This document shows, one piece after another, positions 35,782-45,025 of a stretch of DNA of 54,919 bases. The notes beneath the pieces are model-generated. The model did no database searches. It saw only the letters and a list, made by a program, of their open reading frames with translations, and had not been told where the DNA came from. Source of the DNA: Oscillospiraceae bacterium (GTDB taxonomy: Bacteria > Bacillota > Clostridia > Oscillospirales > Oscillospiraceae); contig WRJA01000004.1 in NCBI GenBank assembly GCA_009782435.1, forward strand, positions 1-54,919. Reading direction: 5' to 3'. Made by a program: the position numbers and the translations under genes. Position 1 is the stretch's first letter; every line of letters begins with the position of its first letter.

Positions 35782-35823
35782 GCGGTCAAAATAATATTTC
35801 AGCTGTATTTAAGGAGGTCCTTT

Positions 35824-36189
35824 ATGCCTTACATCGATTTAAAAATCGCCCGTTCACTTGACCTTGAGGGCAAAAACGAACTTCAGCGGCGCATAGGCGA
35901 TTTGATGTCGCTGATCCCGGGCAAGAGCGCCGGCAATACGATGATCTGCATCAGCGACGGCTGCGCTCTTTATATGGGCGGGGAGAAGATCGAAGGTGCC
36001 TTCGCTGACATCCGCTTTTATAAGCCGTCAACGCCGGAGGCGAAAAAGACATTTATCGAACAGTTTAACCTTCTCTTAAAAAGCGACTTGGATATCGAAC
36101 CGGACCTGATCTACATGAACATAGTCGAATTGCCCGGCTGGGGGGCCAAAGGCGGGTATAACGACAAGCTCCCCGCTCCCGCCGGCTGA
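35824..36189 (+). CDS. MIF/phenylpyruvate tautomerase-like protein
   Basis: A 121-residue protein of the tautomerase fold. The start MPYIDLKIA leaves Pro1 after Met removal, the catalytic base of this family. The ISDGCALYMGG and EPDLIYMNIVELPGWGAKGG segments correspond to the conserved strand and C-terminal loop of MIF. AAGGAGG lies seven bases before the ATG. It follows the penicillin-binding protein gene by 42 bases and may share its transcript, but a link in function is not evident. The substrate is unknown; enol-keto tautomerisation of an alpha-keto acid is the usual activity. Confidence 0.83.
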   Translation: MPYIDLKIARSLDLEGKNELQRRIGDLMSLIPGKSAGNTMICISDGCALYMGGEKIEGAFADIRFYKPSTPEAKKTFIEQFNLLLKSDLDIEPDLIYMNIVELPGWGAKGGYNDKLPAPAG

Positions 36190-36201
36190 GCGCCGCGCTT
36201 T

Positions 36202-37185
36202 TTATTTCGCTTTTTCGATCGAGCTTTGTTTTTTCCGGGTGAGAGCACTCGCCGCAGGTTTGACGATCGCTCTTCCGGCATTAAGCAGCCCTTCCTTTTT
36301 TTTCCTCTTACCGACAGGCTTGAGCTTCAGTTTTTTCTCAAGAAATCTTGTGCAGCCGGCCGTCGCTCTGCGGGCGGCCCCTCGGCTTTGCACATAGATT
36401 TTGCAGACGTCCGCGTATCTGACAAAATTCAGCCCTTTGCTTTCCAGCATAAGGTCAAACTCCGTCAGATAAATATTTACGAGCAGGGGCGCCAAGTTGC
36501 CGCATTGCGACGTACCTTCGTATGCGGTGCTTATCCGGCCGCTTTCCGTCACGCCGTTTCTCAAAAACTTGCGGATCAGGTCTGTTACGATCCTCTCATC
36601 TATGGTATTCTCTACGGCTTGTATGAGGATCTCATGATTTTCGGTGTCCCGGTATTTAGCCAAGTCGATATCCGCGACATAAACAAAGCCGTCGTCGTAA
36701 TATGTTTTGGCTTTTTGTATCGCCTGCTGTGCGTTGCGACCGGGCCTGAAACCGTAGCAGTTATCCGAGAAAGTCGGCTCAAATACGCCTTGCAGCACTT
36801 GAAGCGCCGCTTGCTGTATCATTCGGTCGATCACCGTAGGCACGCAGAACCGGTTGATCCCGCCCCCCGGCTTGGATAACTGAGCCCTTCTGACCGGCGT
36901 CGGAAAATACCGGCCGCTTCTGACGGAGGCCATGAGTTCCCGCCCGTTATCTCTCAGAAACGGCATTATTTCATCGACCTTCATTCCGTCGATTCCCGGT
37001 TCTTCATTGTTTTTTTTGATTCTCTTATATGCCGAGAGCAGATTGCCGCTGTCCAATATCCGCTCAAGCAGACTTGAGGATTCGTCGTTTTCATCGAAAC
37101 CCGCCGCGATAATGCCGAGAGTTTTCTTCGGTTTTTTTTGTTTTGCGGCGTTTTCATTGGTATCTTTTCTCGTATCGTCTGTCAT
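36202..37185 (-). CDS. Short group II intron-type reverse transcriptase with altered catalytic box
   Basis: 327 residues, clearly related to LtrA-type reverse transcriptases: LLSAYKRIKKNNEEPGIDGM, PVRRAQLSKPGGG, VPTVIDRMIQQA and CYGFRPGRNAQQAIQKA are all family blocks. Motif A keeps Asp174 (DLAKYRD, usual DxxxFFD). Motif B is GTSQCGNLAP (usual GTPQGGPLSP). Motif C is YADV at 257-260 instead of YADD, so one catalytic Asp is lost. After LKLK the protein ends in a Lys/Arg-rich tail; maturase (X), DNA-binding and endonuclease domains are absent. No domain V-like hairpin flanks it. GAGGTG is placed eight bases before the ATG and the frame is intact, so it is probably expressed. It may be a domesticated RNA-binding protein or a decaying element. 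Confidence 0.85.
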   Translation of the reverse strand: MTDDTRKDTNENAAKQKKPKKTLGIIAAGFDENDESSSLLERILDSGNLLSAYKRIKKNNEEPGIDGMKVDEIMPFLRDNGRELMASVRSGRYFPTPVRRAQLSKPGGGINRFCVPTVIDRMIQQAALQVLQGVFEPTFSDNCYGFRPGRNAQQAIQKAKTYYDDGFVYVADIDLAKYRDTENHEILIQAVENTIDERIVTDLIRKFLRNGVTESGRISTAYEGTSQCGNLAPLLVNIYLTEFDLMLESKGLNFVRYADVCKIYVQSRGAARRATAGCTRFLEKKLKLKPVGKRKKKEGLLNAGRAIVKPAASALTRKKQSSIEKAK

Positions 37186-37229
37186 ATAGGTCGCACCTCA
37201 CGGTTTACTGCAGTCTCTGTCGCTTTATC

Positions 37230-37973
37230 TTAAAAGCCGGATATCGGAAATCCGCCGCTCAGGGCAAAGGCCGCGCCGTTGATCAAAATGTGCATAAAGA
37301 TCGGGACCCAAATGCTTCCGCTCCTCTCGTAACTCCAACCCAAGGCTATTGAGTGCGGTATGTATTGCAGCCCGAATAACATAAGGCCGAAATCCATGTA
37401 TATCAGCAAGTATTGCCAAATATGATAAATGGAAAAAGCGAGAGCGGATATGATATAAGCCGCCAATCGGCTTTTGCGGCGCAGGGAGCCGAAAAGAAAT
37501 CCCCTGAACAGGACTTCCTCGATGACGGGGGCGAGCAGGACGATCACGTGAAACATGGGCCCGGACCCCGTATGTATCAAACCGGACACAGCTTCCGAAT
37601 TCGGATTCATTTCGTCTCCGGTCACGAAAATAAGTATCGCCGCCACCGCTGCGGACAAGGCATATAAGAGCGCGAACGCCAAAATCAAACTGACAAAACT
37701 GCGGGACTTGTTGTCCAACAGCGCGTCGAAATCCGCCCTTAAGAATTTTCTCATGAGCAAAAGCACAAAGAGTATGCCGATGACGTAATAAGCGACGTTA
37801 ATACCGATCTCATTGATCTCGCGCCCGGATATCTGCACGAGCGTACCGAGCAAAGCAGGCAGAATAAACATATGTGCCGGAAGGTATATTCCCGCGGCAA
37901 TGCGTTCTCTTTGGGTCATATTATCTGTGTAGAGCTTTTTATCGGGCATAGGGGGCGTCACTTCCGGTTTCAA
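37230..37973 (-). CDS. CPBP-family intramembrane metalloprotease
   Basis: A 247-residue membrane protein with about seven helices and the three CPBP (Abi/CAAX-like) motifs: EExxxR in PVIEEVLFRGFLFG, FxxxH in FSIYH, and HxxxN in MHILIN. These residues bind the metal and activate water in the membrane. Members process prenylated peptides or give immunity to bacteriocins; no bacteriocin gene is nearby. The ATG overlaps the mutS stop (ATGA), so it is co-translated with the mismatch repair gene, probably by position rather than by function. Confidence 0.86.
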   Translation of the reverse strand: MKPEVTPPMPDKKLYTDNMTQRERIAAGIYLPAHMFILPALLGTLVQISGREINEIGINVAYYVIGILFVLLLMRKFLRADFDALLDNKSRSFVSLILAFALLYALSAAVAAILIFVTGDEMNPNSEAVSGLIHTGSGPMFHVIVLLAPVIEEVLFRGFLFGSLRRKSRLAAYIISALAFSIYHIWQYLLIYMDFGLMLFGLQYIPHSIALGWSYERSGSIWVPIFMHILINGAAFALSGGFPISGF

Positions 37974-40591
37974 TTTGTTTGAGTCAGGGACCGTTTCAGT
38001 TCGTACAGTATGGTCAGCGCTTCTATGGGAGTGATCGTTTCGGGTGAAAGGCTTCTTATTCTGTCCAAAACTCTCTCGCCGCTGATGTCGGCCATACTCA
38101 TCTGATTATCGGCCCGGGGTTCAATGGCCGGCCGGGCCGCCGTTTTTTTCGGTTCTTTTTCCAAACCTTTCAGGTATTCCCCGGCTTTGTTCGTAACGCT
38201 TTCGGGTACACCCGCCAGTTTAGCCACTTCGATCCCGTAGCTGTCGTCTGCCGAGCCGCGAACCACCTTGCGCAGGAATATCAGTTCCCCGCCCTTTTTT
38301 TTGGCGGTTATGTTGTAGTTCACAACGCCGTCGACCGTCCCTTCAGACGCGGCAAGCTCGTGATAATGGGTGGCAAACATGGTCCTCGCTCCGAGCTTGC
38401 GCTTGTCGGCGCAGTATTCGAGTATCGCTTTGGCCATAGCCATCCCGTCGTATGTTGAGGTCCCGCGCCCTATCTCGTCAAGAATCAAAAGCCCCGAGCC
38501 TGTCGCGTATTTCAGTATCGCCGCGATCTCGGTCATTTCCACCATAAACGTACTCTTGCCGCCGGCAAGGTTGTCCTGTGCCCCGATGCGGGTGAATATC
38601 CGGTCCGTTATGCCGACGGAGGCGCTTTTTGCCGGTACGAAGCTGCCGATCTGGGCAAGCAATACGGTCAGCGCCGTTTGCCGCATATATGTGCTTTTGC
38701 CGGCCATGTTCGGACCCGTTATGATAGCGAGCCGGTCTCCCTCGCCGTTGAGGAAAACGTCGTTGGGAACAAACAGCGTTTCCTTTTGAGCGGCTTCCAC
38801 GACAGGATGTCTTCCCTCGCGGATATCTATCGTTTTGGTCAGGTCGATCTCGGGGCAAGTGTAGTTGTTCTGCGCCGCGACTTCCGCGAGCGCGCATAGC
38901 GCGTCCAAAAGCGCCACGGAATCCGCGACTTTTTGAATACGCGTCATTTCACCGGCGATATCGCGCCGGAGTTCGTCGAACAGGCGAAACTCAAGTTCCG
39001 CCGCCTTGTCCCGCGCCGTCAGCAGCTGTTCCTCAAGCTCCTTGAGCCCCTTTGTAAAATAACGCTCGCTCGAGGAGGTCGTCTGTTTTCGGATGTACTC
39101 TTCAGGCAGTTCCGGGGTCCCCGAACTGTGCGGAATGTCTATATAATAGCCGAATACTTTATTGTATCCGATCTTAAGTTTTTTGATTCCGGTACGCTCG
39201 CGCTCAAAGCATTCCGTCGAACCTATCTCGTCCGCGCCGTGTTCCGCCATGCGCCGGAGGCGGTCGACTTCCTCGCTGAAGCCTTCGCGTATGATCCCGC
39301 CTTCTCTGACCGAAAGCGGCGGGGCCTCACGGACAGTTTGTTTTATTTTGCCGGAAACGTCGGCGAGCAGGTCTGTTTTTTCGGTTTCGCGCAGCAAGAG
39401 GCTCTCGCTGCCTTTTAAAAGGGCGGTTATTACGGGAAGCGTCTCGCACCAATCCCCCAAGGCCGCGAGATCGCGCGCGTTTGCCGAGCCGTACGCGACG
39501 CGGCTCATGAGCCTCGGTATATCTCCGACGGTTTTCAGCGCTGTCGATATCTCCCCCCGCTTGACGCTGTCGGAAAAAAGCTCACTGACCGCCGACAGCC
39601 TCCTTTTGATCGCCTGCGGGGACAGGAGCGGCCGCTCGACCCATGAACGGAGCAGCCTGCTGCCCATGGGCGTTTTCGTTTTGTCGAGCACCCACAGCAA
39701 ACTGCCCTTTTTTTCGCCGGTCTGCAGGTTTTCGGTCAATTCAAGATTTCTGCGCGTCTGGTGGTCAAGCTCCATATATCGGTTTTCGGAGAATATATCG
39801 AGGGTATTGATATGGGCAAGATCGCATTTCTGAGTTTCTCCGAGATAGATGAGAAGCCCTCCCGCGGCGCTGTATGCGGCGTCGGCGACGTTTTGTTCAA
39901 AGGCGCCGGATCCGGCGGAGCCGAACTGTCCGGCAACCGCCGCTTCGCAGGCGGCTCTTTCGAACAAGTCGTCTCTTCGTTCCGCTTTGCAGTTTAAGAT
40001 TTTTGCCGCAAACTCCGACAATTCGCCGTGATCCGCCGAAAAACCGTTTAAAACCACCTCGGCGGGAGCAAAGCGGGCAAGCTCGTTTATGATGCGGGTC
40101 ACGTGGCCGCCGGCTTCATCATCAAAGGCCGAAAGGCAAAATTCCCCTGTGGAGACGTCGCAAAAAGCTGCGGCGCCCGTTTTTTCGTCCGAATAAACTG
40201 ACGCGATGTAATTTGATTTTGTCTCGTCGAGCATGGATGGGTCAAGCACTGTGCCCGGGGTTATGACCCTTATCACATCTCTGTTGATGATGATCTTTGA
40301 GCGCGAGGGTTCTTCGGTCTGTTCGCATACGGCGACTTTATAGCCTTTTTTTATCAGCCTTGCGATATATGAATCCGCCGCGTGGAAAGGCACGCCGCAC
40401 ATGGGCGTTTGCTTTTCCGGCTCCTTCCCTCTGTCCCGCGTGGTCAGGGCTAAGTTGAGCTCCGCGGACGCCGTTTTCGCGTCCTCGTCGAACAGTTCGT
40501 AAAAATCGCCGAGCCGAAAAAACAAAAGACAGTCCTTATATTTTGATTTTATTTCATTGTACTGGCTTTTCATCGGAGTGAAATCGGCCAT
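37970..40591 (-). CDS. mutS: DNA mismatch repair protein MutS
   Basis: 873 residues from the ATG at 40591, preceded by GGAGGTAATAAA; an upstream extension to 40675 lies inside miaB and is not used. Domain I begins TPMKSQYNEIKSKYKDCLLFF with the mismatch wedge segment LFFRLGDFYELF (Phe-x-Glu in FYE). The clamp and lever regions occupy the middle. The ATPase has Walker A GPNMAGKSTYMRQ, Walker B LLILDEIGRGTSTYDG and the ATHYHEL switch. It recognises mismatches and recruits MutL, whose gene is 3 kb away on the other strand. It begins four bases after the miaB stop in the same operon. Confidence 0.97.
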   Translation of the reverse strand: MADFTPMKSQYNEIKSKYKDCLLFFRLGDFYELFDEDAKTASAELNLALTTRDRGKEPEKQTPMCGVPFHAADSYIARLIKKGYKVAVCEQTEEPSRSKIIINRDVIRVITPGTVLDPSMLDETKSNYIASVYSDEKTGAAAFCDVSTGEFCLSAFDDEAGGHVTRIINELARFAPAEVVLNGFSADHGELSEFAAKILNCKAERRDDLFERAACEAAVAGQFGSAGSGAFEQNVADAAYSAAGGLLIYLGETQKCDLAHINTLDIFSENRYMELDHQTRRNLELTENLQTGEKKGSLLWVLDKTKTPMGSRLLRSWVERPLLSPQAIKRRLSAVSELFSDSVKRGEISTALKTVGDIPRLMSRVAYGSANARDLAALGDWCETLPVITALLKGSESLLLRETEKTDLLADVSGKIKQTVREAPPLSVREGGIIREGFSEEVDRLRRMAEHGADEIGSTECFERERTGIKKLKIGYNKVFGYYIDIPHSSGTPELPEEYIRKQTTSSSERYFTKGLKELEEQLLTARDKAAELEFRLFDELRRDIAGEMTRIQKVADSVALLDALCALAEVAAQNNYTCPEIDLTKTIDIREGRHPVVEAAQKETLFVPNDVFLNGEGDRLAIITGPNMAGKSTYMRQTALTVLLAQIGSFVPAKSASVGITDRIFTRIGAQDNLAGGKSTFMVEMTEIAAILKYATGSGLLILDEIGRGTSTYDGMAMAKAILEYCADKRKLGARTMFATHYHELAASEGTVDGVVNYNITAKKKGGELIFLRKVVRGSADDSYGIEVAKLAGVPESVTNKAGEYLKGLEKEPKKTAARPAIEPRADNQMSMADISGERVLDRIRSLSPETITPIEALTILYELKRSLTQTN

Positions 40592-40595
40592 TTTA

Positions 40596-42011
40596 TTACC
40601 TCCGGGACACTTCGCCGAACAGCGCCCAAGTTGCGGCGCCGGTGATTTCCGCGTTGACAAAACCGCCCGGCGCAAGGTTGCCGCGCAAATGCACGAGCCT
40701 TCCGCCGTTTGTTCTGGAACTGAGATTGTATTCGCTGTTTTTTGTCTCGCCGTCGATCAGAACTTTAACGGTCTTTCCGATACAGGCCGCGTGTTTCTTT
40801 TCGGATATCACGTTTTGGACTTCGAGCAAACGGTCAAAACGCGCCTGTTTTTCAGACCTTGTAACGGGGTCGTCCATACAGGCCGCAGGGGTGCCCTCTC
40901 TTTTGGAGAAGATGAAAGTGAACATGGCGTCGAACTCCACTTTTTTCACAAGCTCGAGCGTGTCCTCAAATTCCCGGTCGGTCTCTCCCGGAAATCCGAC
41001 TATGACGTCGGTGGTCAATACAAGGTCCGGCATGAGGCGTCTCGCTTTTTCCGCCAGATCTGCGTATTCTTCGCCGGTGTAGCCTCGGTTCATTGCCCGC
41101 AGCACGCGGTCGTTACCCGACTGAACGGGCAGATGTATATGCCGGGCGCATTTTTCGCTCGCCGCCATGACTGAAAACAGTTTTTCCGTCGCGTCTTTGG
41201 GATGGCTTGTCATGAACCTTATCAAAAACTCGCCGGGTATTTCGTTTATTCCGGCTATCAGGTCCGAAAAATCCGTCCCGGCGCCGCGGTCCAGACCGTA
41301 TGAGTTGACGTTTTGCCCCAACAGCATAATGTCTTTGCAGCCGTTTTCGACCAAAGAGCGCGCCTCGTCCGTTATAAGCGCCGCATCGCGCGACCTCTCC
41401 CTGCCGCGGACGAAGGGCACGACGCAGTATGAACAAAAATTATTGCAGCCGTACATGACGGGAATCCGGGCTTTGATTTTTCCTTCGCGCAGGACGGGCA
41501 GGTTTTCCTCGATCTCCCCTTCTTCCGGCGACCGGGCGAATATCCTTTTCCCGGTGAGAAGGAACTGTTCCAGAAGTTCCGGGAATTTACTCATTTCGTG
41601 CATCCCGAAGACAATATCGACGACGCGGTAGGAGCGCTTTACCTTTTCGATCATATGCTCCTGCCGTACCATGCAGCCGCAGAGTGCGACGATTAGCCGC
41701 GGATTTTGTTTTTTTGCGTGAGTAAGCGCGCCGACATTGCCCAATATCCTCATTTGGGCGTGCTCACGCACGGCGCAGGTATTTATGACGATGAGATCCG
41801 CTTTGTTCTCGTCGTCCGTAAAGGAATAGCCCATTTCCCCGATAAGCCCGCGCAATATGTCGCTGTCGGCTTCGTTTTGCTGGCAGCCGTAAGTGTCCAA
41901 AAAAGCAAGAGCCGGGGTCCCTTCCGCCTCAATGAGATTTTTTATTCGTCCGCAGACGGCCCGCAGACGCTCCGGGCCGCTTCGGGCCGGTTTCGTTTGT
42001 CCGTAATCCAT
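40596..42011 (-). CDS. miaB: tRNA-2-methylthio-N6-dimethylallyladenosine synthase MiaB
   Basis: A 471-residue radical SAM methylthiotransferase. The N-terminal UPF0004 domain supplies three Cys for one cluster (TYGCQQNEADSD, NTCAVREHAQ, CGCMVRQ). The radical SAM cluster is CNNFCSYC (CX3CX2C). The C-terminal TRAM domain ends near NAEITGAATWALFGE. It adds the methylthio group to i6A37 of tRNAs, and miaA, which makes i6A, is also in the window. GGAG precedes the ATG. It is the first gene of the miaB-mutS-CPBP operon. Confidence 0.96.
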   Translation of the reverse strand: MDYGQTKPARSGPERLRAVCGRIKNLIEAEGTPALAFLDTYGCQQNEADSDILRGLIGEMGYSFTDDENKADLIVINTCAVREHAQMRILGNVGALTHAKKQNPRLIVALCGCMVRQEHMIEKVKRSYRVVDIVFGMHEMSKFPELLEQFLLTGKRIFARSPEEGEIEENLPVLREGKIKARIPVMYGCNNFCSYCVVPFVRGRERSRDAALITDEARSLVENGCKDIMLLGQNVNSYGLDRGAGTDFSDLIAGINEIPGEFLIRFMTSHPKDATEKLFSVMAASEKCARHIHLPVQSGNDRVLRAMNRGYTGEEYADLAEKARRLMPDLVLTTDVIVGFPGETDREFEDTLELVKKVEFDAMFTFIFSKREGTPAACMDDPVTRSEKQARFDRLLEVQNVISEKKHAACIGKTVKVLIDGETKNSEYNLSSRTNGGRLVHLRGNLAPGGFVNAEITGAATWALFGEVSRR

Positions 42012-42029
42012 TTTTATTCTCCGCAGTAT

Positions 42030-42058
42030 ATACTATCATTTACCGGTGGAATTTTCAA
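42030..42058 (-). promoter_or_regulatory. Promoter of the miaB-mutS operon
   Basis: On the minus strand TTGAAA (42053-42058), 17 bases, TAGTAT (42030-42035). A TATAAT at about 42070 on the plus strand may serve the divergent gene, but its -35 is poor. Confidence 0.55.
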
Positions 42059-42128
42059 CGGCTTTGGTGTATAATAAAAAGGCATATCGCATGCGAAGCT
42101 GAACGTAAAGCGAGGGTCGCAAAACGAA

Positions 42129-43103
42129 ATGAATCATACGGAAAAAATAAAAGGCGCGCTCACAGGCTTATGCGCGGCGGACGCCCTCGGCGTCCCGGTC
42201 GAATCAGCCGGCCGCGAGTCGCTCTCGGAAAACCCCGTCACGGATATGCGCGGCAACGGGGCGCACAATCAGCCCGCGGGCACATGGTCTGACGATACGA
42301 GCATGACGCTGTGTTTGGCGGACAGCTTGGCGGGCGGTCTCGACTATAACGATATCATGCGGAAATTCTCGCTCTGGGCGTTCAAATCCGAATATACGCC
42401 GCACGGAAAAATGTTCGGCATCGGGCAAAGGACTTCGAGGGCGCTGTTTAAGTTTTCAAAAGGAACGCCGCCTCTGCAATGCGGAGGCGGCGCTGAGAGT
42501 GATAACGGCAACGGTTCGCTTATGCGGATACTGCCGCTTGCTTTTTACCTGCGCTCTGTATACGGCAATGATTTTTCCGGCTGCGATGAAGCCTTTGACA
42601 CGATACACAACGTATCGGCCCTGACTCACGCCCATGCAAGAAGCAAGATAGCTTGCGGCATATATATTTCCGTTGCCGGAAACCTCATAAACGGACTCTA
42701 TCCGAAAAACGGCATATACGCCGGCATTAACGAGGCAAAAGAATACTACGGCGTCAAGCCGGAGTTTGCCTCTGAGTTTGATCATTTCAGCCGCATATTG
42801 AGCGACGGTTTTAAGGCTCTGCCGCAAAAGGATATAAAAAGCGGCGCCTATGTCGTTGAAACGCTTGAGGCGGCGTTCTGGTGCCTGCTCAACACCTCAG
42901 ACTACGAGAGCTGCGTGCTGAAAGCCGTCAACTTGGGCGGAGACGCGGATACGGTCGCCGCGGTCGCGGGAGGGCTCGCGGGGATATGCTACGGCTGTGA
43001 AGCCATCCCGTCAGGTTGGCTCGACCGGATCGCAAGGCTCGAATTCGTAACGGAGATATGCGAAAAATTCAGGAAATCTCTTTGCGATATGAGCGTTTTG
43101 TAA
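42129..43103 (+). CDS. ADP-ribosylglycohydrolase family protein (DraG-like)
   Basis: 324 residues with the family's metal-binding pattern: GALTGLCAADALGVPVE at the start, WSDDTSMTLCL for the first Mg site, and GGDADTVAAVAGGLAG near the end for the second. These enzymes remove ADP-ribose from proteins, DNA or small molecules. No ADP-ribosyltransferase partner is in the window, so this is likely a general hydrolase. It is divergent from miaB and followed by mutL after 73 bases. No strong ribosome site is visible before the ATG. Confidence 0.9.
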   Translation: MNHTEKIKGALTGLCAADALGVPVESAGRESLSENPVTDMRGNGAHNQPAGTWSDDTSMTLCLADSLAGGLDYNDIMRKFSLWAFKSEYTPHGKMFGIGQRTSRALFKFSKGTPPLQCGGGAESDNGNGSLMRILPLAFYLRSVYGNDFSGCDEAFDTIHNVSALTHAHARSKIACGIYISVAGNLINGLYPKNGIYAGINEAKEYYGVKPEFASEFDHFSRILSDGFKALPQKDIKSGAYVVETLEAAFWCLLNTSDYESCVLKAVNLGGDADTVAAVAGGLAGICYGCEAIPSGWLDRIARLEFVTEICEKFRKSLCDMSVL

Positions 43104-43176
43104 TTTTTCAGCCGAGGCGTCGGGAAGAAGACAAAAAGCTTTTTCCGGCGGCCCGCGCGCGATCAAGGAGGCACGG

Positions 43177-45006
43177 ATGTCCCTTATCAATATACTCCCG
43201 CCTCATGTCGCCGACCTCATTGCCGCGGGCGAAGTGGTCGAGCGTCCCGCTTCCGTGATAAAAGAACTTATCGAGAACTCATTCGACGCAAAAGCGCGGA
43301 GCGTAACGGCGGAATTCCGCGGCGGCGGACTCACTTACATACGCGTAACCGACGACGGCGCCGGAATGCCCCCGGAGGACGCGGGTATTGCTTTTCTCCG
43401 CCACGCGACGGGAAAGCTGCGTGATGAGCGCGGACTTGAGGCCATCTGTACCTTTGGATTTCGGGGAGAGGCGCTGGCAGCCGTTTCGGCCTGCTCAAAA
43501 ATCGAGCTTATAACCCGTGAACGCGGAGCCTCTTCCGGTTGCCGGGTACTCCTGGAAGCGGGAGATATCATCGAAATGGGCGCTTGCGGAAGTCCTGAAG
43601 GCACAGTAATGACGGTGCGCGACTTGTTTTACAACACTCCCGCGCGCTTAAAATTCATTAAATCGGAACGGGCGGAAAGCGCGGCCTGCGTGAATCTCGC
43701 CCTGCGCTGCGCGTTGGGGCGGCCCGATATATCCCTGCGCTGCGTGAAAGACGGAAAAAATGAATTTTTCTCTCCGGGAGACGGCAACGCAATCTCCTGC
43801 ATATACGGACTGTTCGGCAGAGAGTTTTCAAATTCGCTCTTGCCTTGCGATACCGAACGCGACGGCGTGCGGGTGTTCGGTTTTGTATCGTCTCCCTCAA
43901 TGTGCCGCGGCAGCAGGGACCGTCAGTATTTTTTCTGCAACGGCAGAGGGATAAACTCGAGCGTGCTGCGGGCCGCCGTAGAACAGGCCTATAAAAACAG
44001 CCTGCCCAAGGGAAGATTCCCCGCCTGCGTCCTCTATGTTGAGATCTCCCCCGGGGCCGTGGACGTCAACGTTCACCCGACCAAGGCCGAAGTCAGATTT
44101 TCAAATGAAAAAAAAGCCTTTGACGGCGCTTATTACGCCGCGCTTGCCGCGCTTGAATCAGAGTCTCCGATCACGCTCGCAATCACGCAAAAAAGCGCGC
44201 CCTCGCCACGGCCGAAAGAGGACGACTTCGATTTGCCCGCTCCCGTAAAGGAAAAGCCTGCCGGCGGCTTTTCTTTTGCGGAAAAAACTTATCCGGTTAA
44301 AAGCGCGGCGGCGCTTTCGGGCCCAAGAGTCAAAGAAAGCCCCGGCCCGTACAAAAAACAGCCCGGCGTGAGCCCGCCCGAAAAAGAACGGCCCGAAAGC
44401 GCCGAGATCATGCCGGAGCAGCTTCGATTTGAGCAAGGCCGAAATGACGTTGTAATCATCGGGGAAGCTTTCGACGCCTATATCGTGGCTCAGAGTTCAG
44501 ACGCCCTTATTTTCGCGGATAAGCACGCAGTACATGAGAGAATGATCTTTGACCGGTTAAAGACCTCCAAGCGCGACATACCGGCGCAAACTCTGATATC
44601 GCCTTTAGTCCTGCGTTTTGACGCCCGAAAAGTCGAGCTGACCGAAAAACACGCGGACCTTCTTTCCGGCCTCGGTTTCGATATCGACCCGTTCGGAGAA
44701 AAAGAGGTCATAGTCCGCGCTCTTCCGTCGGGAACCGATGAGTCGGACGCTCAAGCGATGTTGGAGGAGATCTTTGAAAAATTGGACACGCCGGGCTCGG
44801 ACCCGGGCGACGACTCGGACGAGCTTCTGCGCGCCGTGGCGTGCCGCGCGGCAATAAAAGCAGGCAGCCTGTCGTCCGCTTATGAACTGACAGCGCTTTT
44901 AAGCCGCGTTATTTCAGGTGAAGTTAAATACTGCCCCCACGGCCGCCCCTTGTGTTTCAGCATGGAAAAAAAGGATATGGACAAAAAATTCAAACGTATA
45001 CTATGA
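43177..45006 (+). CDS. mutL: DNA mismatch repair protein MutL (endonuclease type)
   Basis: 609 residues. The N-terminal GHKL ATPase is seen in IAAGEVVERPASVIKELIENS, DDGAGM and GFRGEALAAVSA. A low-complexity linker (~335-420) rich in Pro, Lys and Glu follows. The C-terminal dimerisation/endonuclease domain has DKHAVHERMIFD, corresponding to DQHA(X)2E(X)4E with Lys for Gln and Asp for the last Glu, plus ACRAAIKAG and CPHGRPL. This fits a nicking MutL, as expected where MutH is absent. AAGGAGG precedes the ATG. It starts the run mutL-miaA-hlyD-like-yggS-sepF-divIVA. Confidence 0.96.
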   Translation: MSLINILPPHVADLIAAGEVVERPASVIKELIENSFDAKARSVTAEFRGGGLTYIRVTDDGAGMPPEDAGIAFLRHATGKLRDERGLEAICTFGFRGEALAAVSACSKIELITRERGASSGCRVLLEAGDIIEMGACGSPEGTVMTVRDLFYNTPARLKFIKSERAESAACVNLALRCALGRPDISLRCVKDGKNEFFSPGDGNAISCIYGLFGREFSNSLLPCDTERDGVRVFGFVSSPSMCRGSRDRQYFFCNGRGINSSVLRAAVEQAYKNSLPKGRFPACVLYVEISPGAVDVNVHPTKAEVRFSNEKKAFDGAYYAALAALESESPITLAITQKSAPSPRPKEDDFDLPAPVKEKPAGGFSFAEKTYPVKSAAALSGPRVKESPGPYKKQPGVSPPEKERPESAEIMPEQLRFEQGRNDVVIIGEAFDAYIVAQSSDALIFADKHAVHERMIFDRLKTSKRDIPAQTLISPLVLRFDARKVELTEKHADLLSGLGFDIDPFGEKEVIVRALPSGTDESDAQAMLEEIFEKLDTPGSDPGDDSDELLRAVACRAAIKAGSLSSAYELTALLSRVISGEVKYCPHGRPLCFSMEKKDMDKKFKRIL

Positions 45007-45025
45007 GCCGGCGGAGGGTATTTCA

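Noticed and set aside
36190-37230. Group II intron RNA around the reverse transcriptase
   Set aside because: No domain V-type hairpin or intron boundary sequence was seen on either side, and the neighbouring genes start or end within a few dozen bases.
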